Source: Candidatus Binataceae bacterium (GTDB lineage Bacteria > Desulfobacterota > Binatia > Binatales > Binataceae). From it: a stretch of 44,136 nt of DNA. The position numbers and the translations under genes are program-made. Location of the stretch: the NCBI GenBank assembly GCA_035308025.1, contig DATGHL010000039.1:1-44136 (forward strand), given 5' to 3'. The notes under the pieces were generated by a model. That model was given only the letters and a program-made list of their open reading frames with translations. It searched no databases and was not told the DNA's origin. Below are positions 33,544-40,713 of the stretch, piece after piece; position 1 is the first letter of the stretch; each line of letters starts with the position of its first letter.

Positions 33544-34899
33544 GTGAACGGAGAATCCGGGCATGTAGTGGCAGTGGTCGGCGCGGCGACGGCGGGATCG
33601 GAAATCGCCCGTATCCTTGCGGCGCGCGGAGCACTGGTCGTGGTGTTCGAGCAGAACGCGCGGCCGTACGGAAAGATCGAGGATGGGCTGCCGCGCTGGC
33701 ACGTCAAGCAGCGCCGCGACGAATACGAGGAGATCAACCGTCGGCTCGATCTTCCGAATATCGAATATGTGCCGCTGACGCGACTGGGCATAGATATCAG
33801 CTTTGAGGAATTGCGCACAGCATGGGGACTGAGCGCGATCGTGCTGGCGCATGGGGCTTGGCGCGATCGGCCGTTCCCGGTGACCGCGGCGGAAGCTTAT
33901 TTGGATCGCGGGCTGATCTATCAGAACCCGCTGATCTACTGGTTCAATCATCACAACGAGAGAGCTTACTCGGGCCCGCAGTATGAGTTGGCGCCGGGCG
34001 GGATTGTGATCGGGGGCGGGCTCGCCTCCTTCGACGTGGTCAAAGTCCTGCAGATTGAAATGACGCTCAAGGCGCTTGCCGCGCGCGGGATCGAGGAGCA
34101 GATGATCCGGCTCGAGCGCGAGGGGATCGACGCGGTCCTGCAGAGTCATGGTCTCGACTGGAGCGCGCTGGGGCTCGCCGCCAGCAAGCTGTTCTATCGC
34201 CGCCGCGTGCTCGATATGCCGCTGTCGGACATCGCGCCGGATGCGCCGCCTAAGCGGGCGGAATCTCTAAGACAGGCGCGGCTCAAGATCCTGGAGAAGG
34301 CGCAGCGCAAGTATCTGTTCGAGTTCGAGGACCGCCGGGTGCCTACCGGGATCGTGACGACGGGTGACCGGCTATGCGGACTCGCTATCAGCCGAACTGA
34401 AGTAATCGAAGGGAAGGCGCGGACACTCGCGGGCAGCGCCGAAGATGTGCGCGGTCCTTTTGTCGTCAGCTCTATCGGCAGCGTGCCCGAGCCGATCGCT
34501 GGAATCCCGCGGGATGGCGAAGTCTACAAATACCTCGACGCTAAATGCGGTCTGCTGCTCGCCGGATCGACCGCGGTTTATGCTGCCGGCAACGTGCTCA
34601 CCGGCAAAGGGAATATCAAGGATTCTCTCGACAGCGGCACGGAGATCGGTACGCTGGTAGCCGAGCGCTATCTGGGGCTAGCGGATGATGGTAGCCGGAT
34701 TCCGTTGGCCGGAGGTGAGCGGCTCGCGGCCGAACAGATCGGCAAAGAAATAGCTGAACAAATTGGGATGCGTGCTCTGCTTTCGGGCGAGAGCATCCGC
34801 CAGATTCGCGAACTGGTAGAGCGTCGGCAAAGAGCCGTCGGTTACGACAGCGCCTACCGCGCGTGGATCGCGCAAGTTACTCCGACGGATTTGGAGTAA
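33544..34899 (+). CDS. FAD/NAD(P)-dependent oxidoreductase (ferredoxin-NADP reductase / adrenodoxin reductase-like)
   Basis: The 451-residue protein starts with a dinucleotide-binding VAVVGAATAGSEIARILAAR, followed by VFEQNARPYGKIEDGLPRWH, which mirrors the P-Y-G-x-x-x-x-G-V-x-x-D-H block of adrenodoxin-reductase-type flavoproteins. A second nucleotide-binding segment reads GGIVIGGGLASFDVVKVLQI. The C-terminal part has LAGSTAVYAAGNVLTGKGNI, the FAD-contacting A-G-N/D motif, and an IKDSLDSGTEIGTLVAERYL helix. It probably passes electrons between NAD(P)H and a ferredoxin or other carrier, but the partner is not encoded nearby. Start is GTG. The 3' end overlaps a 14-base perfect hairpin. Confidence 0.85.
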   Translation: MNGESGHVVAVVGAATAGSEIARILAARGALVVVFEQNARPYGKIEDGLPRWHVKQRRDEYEEINRRLDLPNIEYVPLTRLGIDISFEELRTAWGLSAIVLAHGAWRDRPFPVTAAEAYLDRGLIYQNPLIYWFNHHNERAYSGPQYELAPGGIVIGGGLASFDVVKVLQIEMTLKALAARGIEEQMIRLEREGIDAVLQSHGLDWSALGLAASKLFYRRRVLDMPLSDIAPDAPPKRAESLRQARLKILEKAQRKYLFEFEDRRVPTGIVTTGDRLCGLAISRTEVIEGKARTLAGSAEDVRGPFVVSSIGSVPEPIAGIPRDGEVYKYLDAKCGLLLAGSTAVYAAGNVLTGKGNIKDSLDSGTEIGTLVAERYLGLADDGSRIPLAGGERLAAEQIGKEIAEQIGMRALLSGESIRQIRELVERRQRAVGYDSAYRAWIAQVTPTDLE

Positions 34900-34906
34900 C
34901 TTGCGC
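34870..34906. terminator. Perfect 14-bp stem between convergent genes
   Basis: GCGCAAGTTACTCC and GGAGTAACTTGCGC pair without mismatch around a nine-base loop (GACGGATTT). The structure spans the TAA stop of the oxidoreductase and ends 26 bp before the stop of the convergent exosortase-substrate gene. Neither side has a T run, so a classical Rho-independent terminator is not certain. A bidirectional 3'-end stabiliser is equally plausible. Confidence 0.55.
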
Positions 34907-34931
34907 CGCCCAGTCTAACTGCCGGATAGTC

Positions 34932-35183
34932 CTATTGCCCGCGACGATAGCGACGACGCAAAAGCACGAGTGCACCGCCGATCAGAACCAAGCCCTGTGC
35001 CGCAGTCGCCGCGTCCAGTTCCGGAGCTTCAAAAGGGCCGCCGCCAACTCGATGATGATAGCGCGGACGAGCCCAATCGTTTCCCTGGGCCAAGGCGGCC
35101 GACGGGCTGAGAGGACAAAACGCGAAGAATGTCGCGAACGCGACAGCGCCCGCACCAAGCCGATTCAAGACCAGAGATTTCAC
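34932..35183 (-). CDS. Small exosortase substrate with VPEID-CTERM-like (PELD) sorting tail
   Basis: The 83-residue precursor has a signal peptide (residues 1-32, cleavage expected after SAALA). A short exported stretch of 21 residues follows, containing two adjacent His and a Gly-Gly-Gly. The C-terminal tripartite signal is APELD (residues 53-57), a hydrophobic helix AATAAQGLVLIGGALVLL, and an arginine-rich end RRRYRRGQ. The PE-hydrophobic-D motif plus helix plus Arg cluster is the plan of VPEID-CTERM sorting signals, the partner of exosortase E, which is encoded about 28 kb away here. The start is GTG with AGGAGG six bases upstream. The mature peptide is extremely short, so the role may be structural or signalling. 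It lies next to a decayed paralogue. Confidence 0.85.
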   Translation of the reverse strand: MKSLVLNRLGAGAVAFATFFAFCPLSPSAALAQGNDWARPRYHHRVGGGPFEAPELDAATAAQGLVLIGGALVLLRRRYRRGQ

Positions 35184-35423
35184 AGAGAGCCTCCTGTTGG
35201 CTAGAGTCCTATCCCCACCTCGCGTATTGTGGCTGCTGTGCGGAATCGTGTCAAGAGAGAGTTGGGGACAGCGTAACTAATTACAGATCGTACCGCGAAA
35301 GCCGGACGCCCTTTTTGGCAGAGATGCATGTCCGGGCGCACCGGCGCATGTGTCGAACGGAAATAATCCGCTCGCGCCTGACTAAGCGGGTGAAACTCCA
35401 GCAGCGAGGCTACGAGGTTAATT

Positions 35424-35659
35424 CTAGCTCGCGCATCGATACCTGCGGAGGAGCACAAGCGCGCCGCTGATCAAAACCAACCCCTGTGCGGCTGTGGTGT
35501 CGAGTTACGGAGCTTCAGAGGGTGGGCCACCGCCATGATCGTGGTGGCCATCGTCAGCGAAAGCGGGTCGCGAGCTAAGCGGGGAAAGCGCGAGCAGCGC
35601 CATAATCGCAGCGCTTCCAAGAATAACTTCAGGGCTGACTTAATGGTTTTGAGCCTCAA
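35424..35659 (-). pseudogene. Decayed paralogue of the PELD-CTERM small protein
   Basis: Read in the right frames the region encodes a TTG-started basic N-terminus (MRLKTIKSALK), then after a frameshift a signal-peptide core (VILGSAAIMALLALSPLSSR, ending PAFA), an exported DDGHHDHGGGPPSEAP stretch, and LDTTAAQGLVLISGALVLLR followed by RYRCAS. This parallels the intact neighbour domain by domain. The codon for the Glu of the sorting motif is TAA instead of GAA, so the tail is cut off exactly at the sorting signal. With the frameshift this indicates an inactivated tandem duplicate. A purine-rich GAGAAAG lies before the start. The TAA falls between the Pro and the Leu-Asp, precisely at the expected Glu. 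Confidence 0.8.
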
Positions 35660-36018
35660 TGTAGAACTTTCTCTGTTTAGTTGAGAACACGTAGCGATCT
35701 TGGCTATGAATGTTTGCGCATAATTTCTATATGTTAAGTGAGAGGATCAAGAATCGGCTTAAGTAACAAAGCACGAAGAAACACACAGTCCGGCCTATTG
35801 AGATTACTCAAGACCACGGTGCAGCGTGTTTCATTCAGCTACGCAGAAAGTGTCTTTGAGACCGCTCACAGGAAAACGAAAGTGACTCGTGAGGCGGACG
35901 GACCGAAGCTCTGAGCGTCAAGGCGCAAGAGGTGTGCGAGCAAGCCGGATACGCAGCGAGTTTTCCTGAGGTTGCAGCAAAGCATATGCTTGGATGACGT
36001 GATTAACCGGAGGCAGCA
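35660..36018 (+). other. Leader region of glyA with possible RNA structure
   Basis: About 360 bp precede glyA with no gene. The left half is AT-rich for this genome (TTGGCTATGAATG and TAATTTCTATATG around 35700-35735) and probably contains the promoter. In the right half CAGGAAAAC at 35869-35877 and GTTTTCCTG at 35960-35968 are exact complements that could close a stem around about 80 bases. The palindrome AAGCATATGCTT lies at 35980-35991, before the CGGAGG Shine-Dalgarno. I could not match it to a glycine, tetrahydrofolate or SAM riboswitch consensus. Confidence 0.45.
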
Positions 36019-37266
36019 GTGGATCAGCTCGAGCGCACCGACCCGGAAATCTTTCGCCTGATTAAGCAGGAGGAGCTGTACCAGACCGAATCGGTGCGGC
36101 TGATTCCGTCGGAGAACTACGTCTCGGCGGCGGTCCTCGAAGCGACCGGGTCGGTGCTCACCAACAAGTACTCCGAGGGCTACGCCGGGCGGCGCTACTA
36201 CGAGGGCCAGCGCTATATCGATCAGGTAGAGAGCCTGGTGATCGGGCGGGCCAAAAACCTGTTCGGGGCCGAGCACGCGAACGTACAGCCTTATTCAGGC
36301 TCGCCGGCGAATCTGGCGATCTACTTCGCCCTGCTCAAGCCCGGCGAGGGGTTGATGGGCCTGGCGCTGCCGCACGGCGGCCACCTGACGCATGGATGGA
36401 ACGTCAGCATCACGGGCAGTTTCTGGCGTCCGATCCACTACGTGGTCGATCGCGAGTCCCAGCGGATCGATTACGATGCCGTCCGCGAGCTGGCGCGCAA
36501 GGAGCGGCCGCGGATTATCGTGACTGGGGCGACGGCCTATCCGCGGCAATTCGACTTCAAGATTTTCAGCGAGATCGCCAAAGAAGTTGACGCCTACTTG
36601 CTGGCGGACATCTCGCACATCGCCGGGCTGATCGTCGCGGGCGTTCATCCGGATCCGGTTCCTTACGCCGACGCGGTGATGACGACGACGCACAAGACGC
36701 TGCGCGGTCCGCGCGGAGCGATGATTCTGTGCCGTAATGCGATCGCCGAGAAGATCGACAAGGCGGTCTTTCCGGGACTGCAGGGCGGACCGCACAACCA
36801 TACGACGGCGGGAATCGGAGTGGCGCTCAAAGAGGCGGCGACGCCGGAGTTCAAGCAGTACGGACGTCAGATCGTGAGCAACGCCAAGGCGCTGGCGGCG
36901 GGACTGCTCGAAGAGGGCTTCAATCTGGTCTCGGGCGGCACCGACAACCATCTGATTCTGGTCGATCTAACTAATAAAAAAGTTATCGGCAAGAAGGCGG
37001 CGCAGGCGCTCGATCGTGCGGGGATCAACTGCAATTACAACACCGTGCCATATGATCCGCGCAAGCCCTTTTCGCCGAGCGGCATCCGGTTAGGCACGCC
37101 AGCGGTGACCTCGCGCGGGATGAAGGAGCCGGAAATGCGGCAGATCGCCGCGTGGATGGGTCAGGTGATGACGCAAATTGACGACCCGGCGACGCTCGAG
37201 CGGATCGCGGGCGAAGTTCGCGAGTTCTGCCGGAGCTTCCCGACACCCGGGATTTTGACACACTAG
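36019..37266 (+). CDS. glyA: Serine hydroxymethyltransferase
   Basis: The 415-residue PLP enzyme converts serine and tetrahydrofolate to glycine and methylene-tetrahydrofolate. Conserved features are LIPSENYVSAAVLEATGSVL, NKYSEGYAGRRYYEGQRYID, PHGGHLTHGWNVSITGSFW-like substrate residues and the PLP lysine Lys226 in VMTTTTHKTLRGPRGAMI. The C-terminal domain contains GIRLGTPAVTSRGMKEPEMR. The start is GTG, with CGGAGG five bases upstream. It precedes the glycine oxidase gene by about 70 bp, so the two may share a transcript and glycine metabolism. Confidence 0.97.
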   Translation: MDQLERTDPEIFRLIKQEELYQTESVRLIPSENYVSAAVLEATGSVLTNKYSEGYAGRRYYEGQRYIDQVESLVIGRAKNLFGAEHANVQPYSGSPANLAIYFALLKPGEGLMGLALPHGGHLTHGWNVSITGSFWRPIHYVVDRESQRIDYDAVRELARKERPRIIVTGATAYPRQFDFKIFSEIAKEVDAYLLADISHIAGLIVAGVHPDPVPYADAVMTTTHKTLRGPRGAMILCRNAIAEKIDKAVFPGLQGGPHNHTTAGIGVALKEAATPEFKQYGRQIVSNAKALAAGLLEEGFNLVSGGTDNHLILVDLTNKKVIGKKAAQALDRAGINCNYNTVPYDPRKPFSPSGIRLGTPAVTSRGMKEPEMRQIAAWMGQVMTQIDDPATLERIAGEVREFCRSFPTPGILTH

Positions 37267-37336
37267 CGGAGCCAGGGGGCGGAGTCTGCGACGCGCGGCC
37301 AAAGTCAGGACTGCGCGAGCTGCGTCAAGAAGCAAT

Positions 37337-38794
37337 ATGAAAGCCATCATTATCGGCGGCGGGATTATCGGCAGTAGCATCGCGTGGCGCCTGGCGCGCG
37401 AGGCTGTGACAGTTACCCTTCTGGAGCGCGGCCGCGCCGGGCAGGAAGCCTCGTGGGCGGCGGCCGGGATGATCGCGCCGCAAGCGGAGGCGCAGGGCCC
37501 GGGAGCTTTTTTCGACCTTTGCGTCAAGGCGCGCGAGGTTTTCGCCGGGACGGTAGAGGCGCTGCGGCAGGAATCGGGAATCGATCCCGAGTATGACGAC
37601 GCGGGAATTCTCTACGTCGCCTTCGACGCCGCGGAGCAGGCCGAACTAAAAGAGCGGGCGCGCTGGCAGAGCCGCGCCGGCGGCGTGGCCGAGGAACTCT
37701 CCGGCGATGAGGCGCGCCGACTTGAGCCCGAGCTCTCCGCCGAGGTGGTCTACGCGGTGCACCTGCCGAACGATCGGCGCACGGATAATCGCCAATTGAC
37801 GCGCGCCTATGCGGCGGCGGCGGTGGCGCGCGGGGCAACGATTCGTGAGGGCGCCCGCGTCGAAGCGATCATAACTAAAGACGCTCGCGCCAGCGGAGTC
37901 CGGCTGCACGGCGGCGAGGAGCTCGCGGCTGACGTGGTGATCAACGCGGCGGGCGCCTGGGCGGGCGAACTCCGCGGCCTCGGGCAGGATCGCGTTGCGA
38001 TCGCGCCGATCCGCGGACAGATGCTCTGTTTTGAGAGTCTGCGCGCGCTCGCGGGACCGGCGATCTTCTCGATGCACGGCTACCTGGTGCCACGCCGTGA
38101 CGGCCGCCTGCTTGCGGGCTCGACGATGGAGGAGGCCGGCTACGACAAGCGCGTGACGCTGGAAGGAATCGAAAAGATCTCACGCGGCGCGCGCAAAATG
38201 ATGCCGTCGCTCGGCGGGATGGCGTTTCGCGAGGCTTGGGCCGGGCTGCGTCCGGCGACGCGCGACTTGATGCCGGTGCTGGGAGCGTCGCCGTCGGTCG
38301 CTGGGGTTTTTTACGCCGCCGGCCACTTCCGCAGCGGTATCCTGCTGTCGGCCTTGACCGGCGAAATCCTCGCCGATCTGATCCATCAGCGCACGCCTGC
38401 GATCGATCTCAAACCGTTCTCTCCGGTGCGTTTCTCTGCGCCCAACCAGGCGCGGGTGATGGGCCTGGTGCGCGACATGCTGTTCCGTTCGCGAATCGAC
38501 GCCGCCGCAAAAGTGCTCGGGGTCAAGGTCGCGTACGCCTCGACGCTCGAGCAGGCGCGCGCGCGCTATGCCGAGATTCGGCCAGCGATAGTCTTCGCCG
38601 ATCTGTCGGATGCAAACTTCCCCGCCGCGGCGACCGCCGCCGCGATCAAGCACGATGGCGGGGTTGGCGCGCGGCTCGTGGGCTTCGCCGCGCACGTCGA
38701 TCTGAAATCGCTGGCCTCGGCGCGCGAGGCCGGCTTTGACCTCACACTGTCGCGCAGCGAGTTCACGGCGCGCCTCAAGGAGCTGCTGCGTTAG
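37337..38794 (+). CDS. thiO: ThiO-like glycine oxidase fused to a C-terminal receiver-like domain
   Basis: Residues 1 to about 368 are a FAD-dependent DAO-fold glycine oxidase. They include AIIIGGGIIGSSIAWRLARE at the N-terminus, GQEASWAAAGMIAPQAEAQG, the GHFRSGILLSALTGEILADL closing motif, and a family-typical domain length. ThiO makes iminoglycine for thiazole synthesis in thiamine biosynthesis, although no thiG or thiS is nearby. Residues about 370-485 do not belong to ThiO. They read VMGLVRDMLFRSRIDAAAKV, KVAYASTLEQARARYAEIRP, IVFADLSDANFPAAATAAAI and RLVGFAAHVDLKSLASAREA, ending FDLTLSRSEFTARLKELLR. This is a CheY-like alpha/beta plan with an Asp after the third strand. Phosphorylation is doubtful because the final Lys position looks altered. 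The start has AAGAAG upstream. Confidence 0.85.
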   Translation: MKAIIIGGGIIGSSIAWRLAREAVTVTLLERGRAGQEASWAAAGMIAPQAEAQGPGAFFDLCVKAREVFAGTVEALRQESGIDPEYDDAGILYVAFDAAEQAELKERARWQSRAGGVAEELSGDEARRLEPELSAEVVYAVHLPNDRRTDNRQLTRAYAAAAVARGATIREGARVEAIITKDARASGVRLHGGEELAADVVINAAGAWAGELRGLGQDRVAIAPIRGQMLCFESLRALAGPAIFSMHGYLVPRRDGRLLAGSTMEEAGYDKRVTLEGIEKISRGARKMMPSLGGMAFREAWAGLRPATRDLMPVLGASPSVAGVFYAAGHFRSGILLSALTGEILADLIHQRTPAIDLKPFSPVRFSAPNQARVMGLVRDMLFRSRIDAAAKVLGVKVAYASTLEQARARYAEIRPAIVFADLSDANFPAAATAAAIKHDGGVGARLVGFAAHVDLKSLASAREAGFDLTLSRSEFTARLKELLR

Positions 38795-38911
38795 CCCTCT
38801 GGCGCAGTCTCACTCAATCCTGTAACGGAACTTCGCCGGCAGGTGGAAACATCTGATTTCGGTGCTTGCGTCGGCCTGCGCCGCTGATAAGCTTCAGAGA
38901 AGGGCTCTAAT

Positions 38912-39331
38912 ATGTCGGTGAACAAGGCAATTCTGGTGGGCAATCTCGGGCGCGATCCGGAGATTCGTTCCACGCCCTCCGGGCAAAACGTGGCAAATTT
39001 TTCGATCGCGACGACCGAGAACTTCAACGACCGCAGCGGGGCCAAGCAGGAGCGCACCGAGTGGCATCGGATCGTCGCGTGGGGCAAATTGGCCGACGTC
39101 TGCGGCCAGTATCTCAAGAAGGGGCGGCAAGTTTACGTCGAAGGGCGGATTACGACCCGTCAGTATGAGGCCAAAGACGGTAGCGGCAAACGCTATAGCA
39201 CGGAGATTGTCGCGCAGACGGTCCAGTTCCTCGGCGGGCGCGCGGGTGCGATGGACGATGCGGGCGGCGGCGCGGGCGGGGGCTTCGATGCCGGTCCGCC
39301 GCCGATGGACGACGAAGACATTCCCTTCTAG
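38912..39331 (+). CDS. ssb: Single-stranded DNA-binding protein
   Basis: The 139-residue protein opens with an OB fold ([60 protein letters not shown]), the bacterial SSB core that binds ssDNA as a tetramer. A short Gly/Ala-rich linker leads to the acidic tail MDDEDIPF, the conserved C-terminal tip that recruits replication and repair proteins. GAGAAGG lies eight bases before the ATG. The linker is shorter than in E. coli SSB, and the tail is complete. Confidence 0.97.
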   Translation: MSVNKAILVGNLGRDPEIRSTPSGQNVANFSIATTENFNDRSGAKQERTEWHRIVAWGKLADVCGQYLKKGRQVYVEGRITTRQYEAKDGSGKRYSTEIVAQTVQFLGGRAGAMDDAGGGAGGGFDAGPPPMDDEDIPF

Positions 39332-39398
39332 GGTATTGAACGCGCCCGAAGGCGCAATTCAGAAACCGGAACCGGCTTCGCTGGCGCGAAGCTGTCCG

Positions 39399-39443
39399 AG
39401 ATCCTTCGACTGCGTTCGCGCTGCTCATTTCGCTCAGGATGAC
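39399..39443. repeat. Dispersed intergenic repeat-like element
   Basis: The segment beginning GAGATCCTTCGACTGCG and ending TTTCGCTCAGGATGACA resembles a widespread intergenic sequence (gagatccttcgac...cgctcaggatgaca) found in many GC-rich bacterial genomes, with partly self-complementary ends (ATCCT and AGGAT). It lies after ssb in the 170-bp gap before the DUF309 gene. I could not confirm a second copy in this window. Confidence 0.5.
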
Positions 39444-39504
39444 ACCCGGCCGGCCACGCCAATCACAGGCTGGCGACTTACAAAACAACTTCTGACTCGG
39501 GACA

Positions 39505-39873
39505 TTAGCTTTCGTGGAGTCGTAGGCGCGGGAATTCACCGCGCGGATGGCCTTCTCGCGCCGCGCTGAAAAAGCGAGCGAGCGCCGAAGAAAACTCCTC
39601 CAATTCGAGGCCTATTAATTCTGGCGGTAGCGACTGAAACTTGATCCGCGCTTTTGCCCAAGTGGATTCGGCGCCGCGAAGATTCCCGCGTTCGAGGTGA
39701 AGCAGCGCTGCCGCCGCCTGAATCAACGCCTGAAGCAAAGTTTTTTCCGCGCCCGCCGCTTGCTTCCAGATCAGTTCCCAGACTTCATGGCACTCAAAGA
39801 AGCGGCCGGCGTTGAACAACCTCACGCCGCGCTCGAAGTCATCGGACCATTCGGTCTTTACCATCACGCGCAT
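39505..39873 (-). CDS. DUF309 family protein
   Basis: The 122-residue protein has the DUF309 signature: FERGVRLFNAGRFFECHEVW followed by ELIWKQAAGAEKTLLQALIQ and AAAALLHLERGNLRGAESTW. The F-E-x-H-E-x-W-E and L-I-Q-x-A-A-A motifs suggest a helical, possibly metal-binding fold of unknown function. The start was chosen at the ATG giving the family length; a second ATG three codons later is possible. It is divergent from the lactonase-like gene with under 70 bp between starts, so the promoters are close. Confidence 0.85.
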   Translation of the reverse strand: MRVMVKTEWSDDFERGVRLFNAGRFFECHEVWELIWKQAAGAEKTLLQALIQAAAALLHLERGNLRGAESTWAKARIKFQSLPPELIGLELEEFSSALARFFSAAREGHPRGEFPRLRLHES

Positions 39874-39939
39874 TGTATGCGTTGTGTGATTGACCGTTGA
39901 AGCGTGCGAGGCCGACAATGCCGGATCGCGGAGGCAGCT

Positions 39940-40713
39940 ATGACATCGGCAAATAAACTTATCGCGCTCGAGGGCGCGACGATCAGCATGAGCGAAGCGG
40001 GACTGATGATCGGTGGCAGCGACGCCATGATCGACATCCCGATCCCGTCTTTTCTGGTCGAGCACGCGAAGGGCCTGGTGCTGTTCGATACCGGCTGCGC
40101 GCCGGAGGTCGCAGTCGATGCGGAGGGCTGGTGGGGAGTCGCGACGAAGTTCCTCAAGAATATCCGCTTCAGCAAGGATCAGGTGGTGGATCAGCAGGTG
40201 CGGCTGCACGGCTATAAACCGGCAGACGTAAAATATGTCGTCGTGTCACATCTCCATCTGGATCATTCGGGCGGGCTCAAGCTGTTTCCGGATGCACAAT
40301 TTCTCGTGATGCAAGGTGAGCTGCCCTATGCCTATTGGCCCGAGGCGAAGGCGCGCAACGGCTTTATCTTCAATGATTTGGCGCCGACGCGCGGCTTTGC
40401 CTGGCGCGAACTCGCGGGCGATACGGACATCTTTGGCGACGGCAGCGTCATGATGCTCAAGACCGCGGGCCACACGCCGGGCGAATGCTCGTTGCAGGTC
40501 CGGCTCAAGCACGAGAGCATCGTGCTGACGGGCGATACGATTCATATCCGTCCGCAGCTCGAGACGCTGGCGGCGATGCATAGCGATTACGATATTGCCG
40601 AGGCGAGCGCGTCGATTCGTCGGTTGCGCGATCTGCGCGACGCGGGCGAGGCGCGGCTGTGGATCAGTCACGCGCCTGAAGACTGGGCTGAGTATCCGCG
40701 GCAGATGGAGTAG
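39940..40713 (+). CDS. Metallo-beta-lactamase-fold hydrolase, N-acyl homoserine lactonase-like
   Basis: The 257-residue protein has the H-x-H-x-D-H zinc motif in VVSHLHLDHSGGLKLFPDAQ (His104, His106, Asp108, His109). Further metal-region motifs are TAGHTPGECSLQVRL and IVLTGDTIHI, and there is a late ISHAPEDW His. The order, size and SHLHLDHSGG sequence fit the AHL-lactonase (AiiA/AttM-like) branch of the superfamily. The substrate could be another lactone or ester, so quorum quenching is only a possibility. CGGAGG precedes the chosen ATG; an earlier GTG frame lacks a good site. Its 3' end overlaps the convergent helicase gene by 50 bases. Confidence 0.85.
   Translation: MTSANKLIALEGATISMSEAGLMIGGSDAMIDIPIPSFLVEHAKGLVLFDTGCAPEVAVDAEGWWGVATKFLKNIRFSKDQVVDQQVRLHGYKPADVKYVVVSHLHLDHSGGLKLFPDAQFLVMQGELPYAYWPEAKARNGFIFNDLAPTRGFAWRELAGDTDIFGDGSVMMLKTAGHTPGECSLQVRLKHESIVLTGDTIHIRPQLETLAAMHSDYDIAEASASIRRLRDLRDAGEARLWISHAPEDWAEYPRQME

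Noticed and set aside
35471..35659. 62-codon minus-strand frame as an intact gene
   Set aside because: Its second half is out of frame with the signal-peptide and tail homology of the neighbouring exosortase substrate, so the region is better explained as a frameshifted pseudogene.
35660..36018. Glycine, tetrahydrofolate or SAM riboswitch upstream of glyA
   Set aside because: No core consensus of these classes was visible by eye; only long-range complementarity was noted.
35866..36276. 136-codon minus-strand open frame opposite the glyA start
   Set aside because: It overlaps the glyA start and the leader, shows no motif and no good ribosome-binding site.
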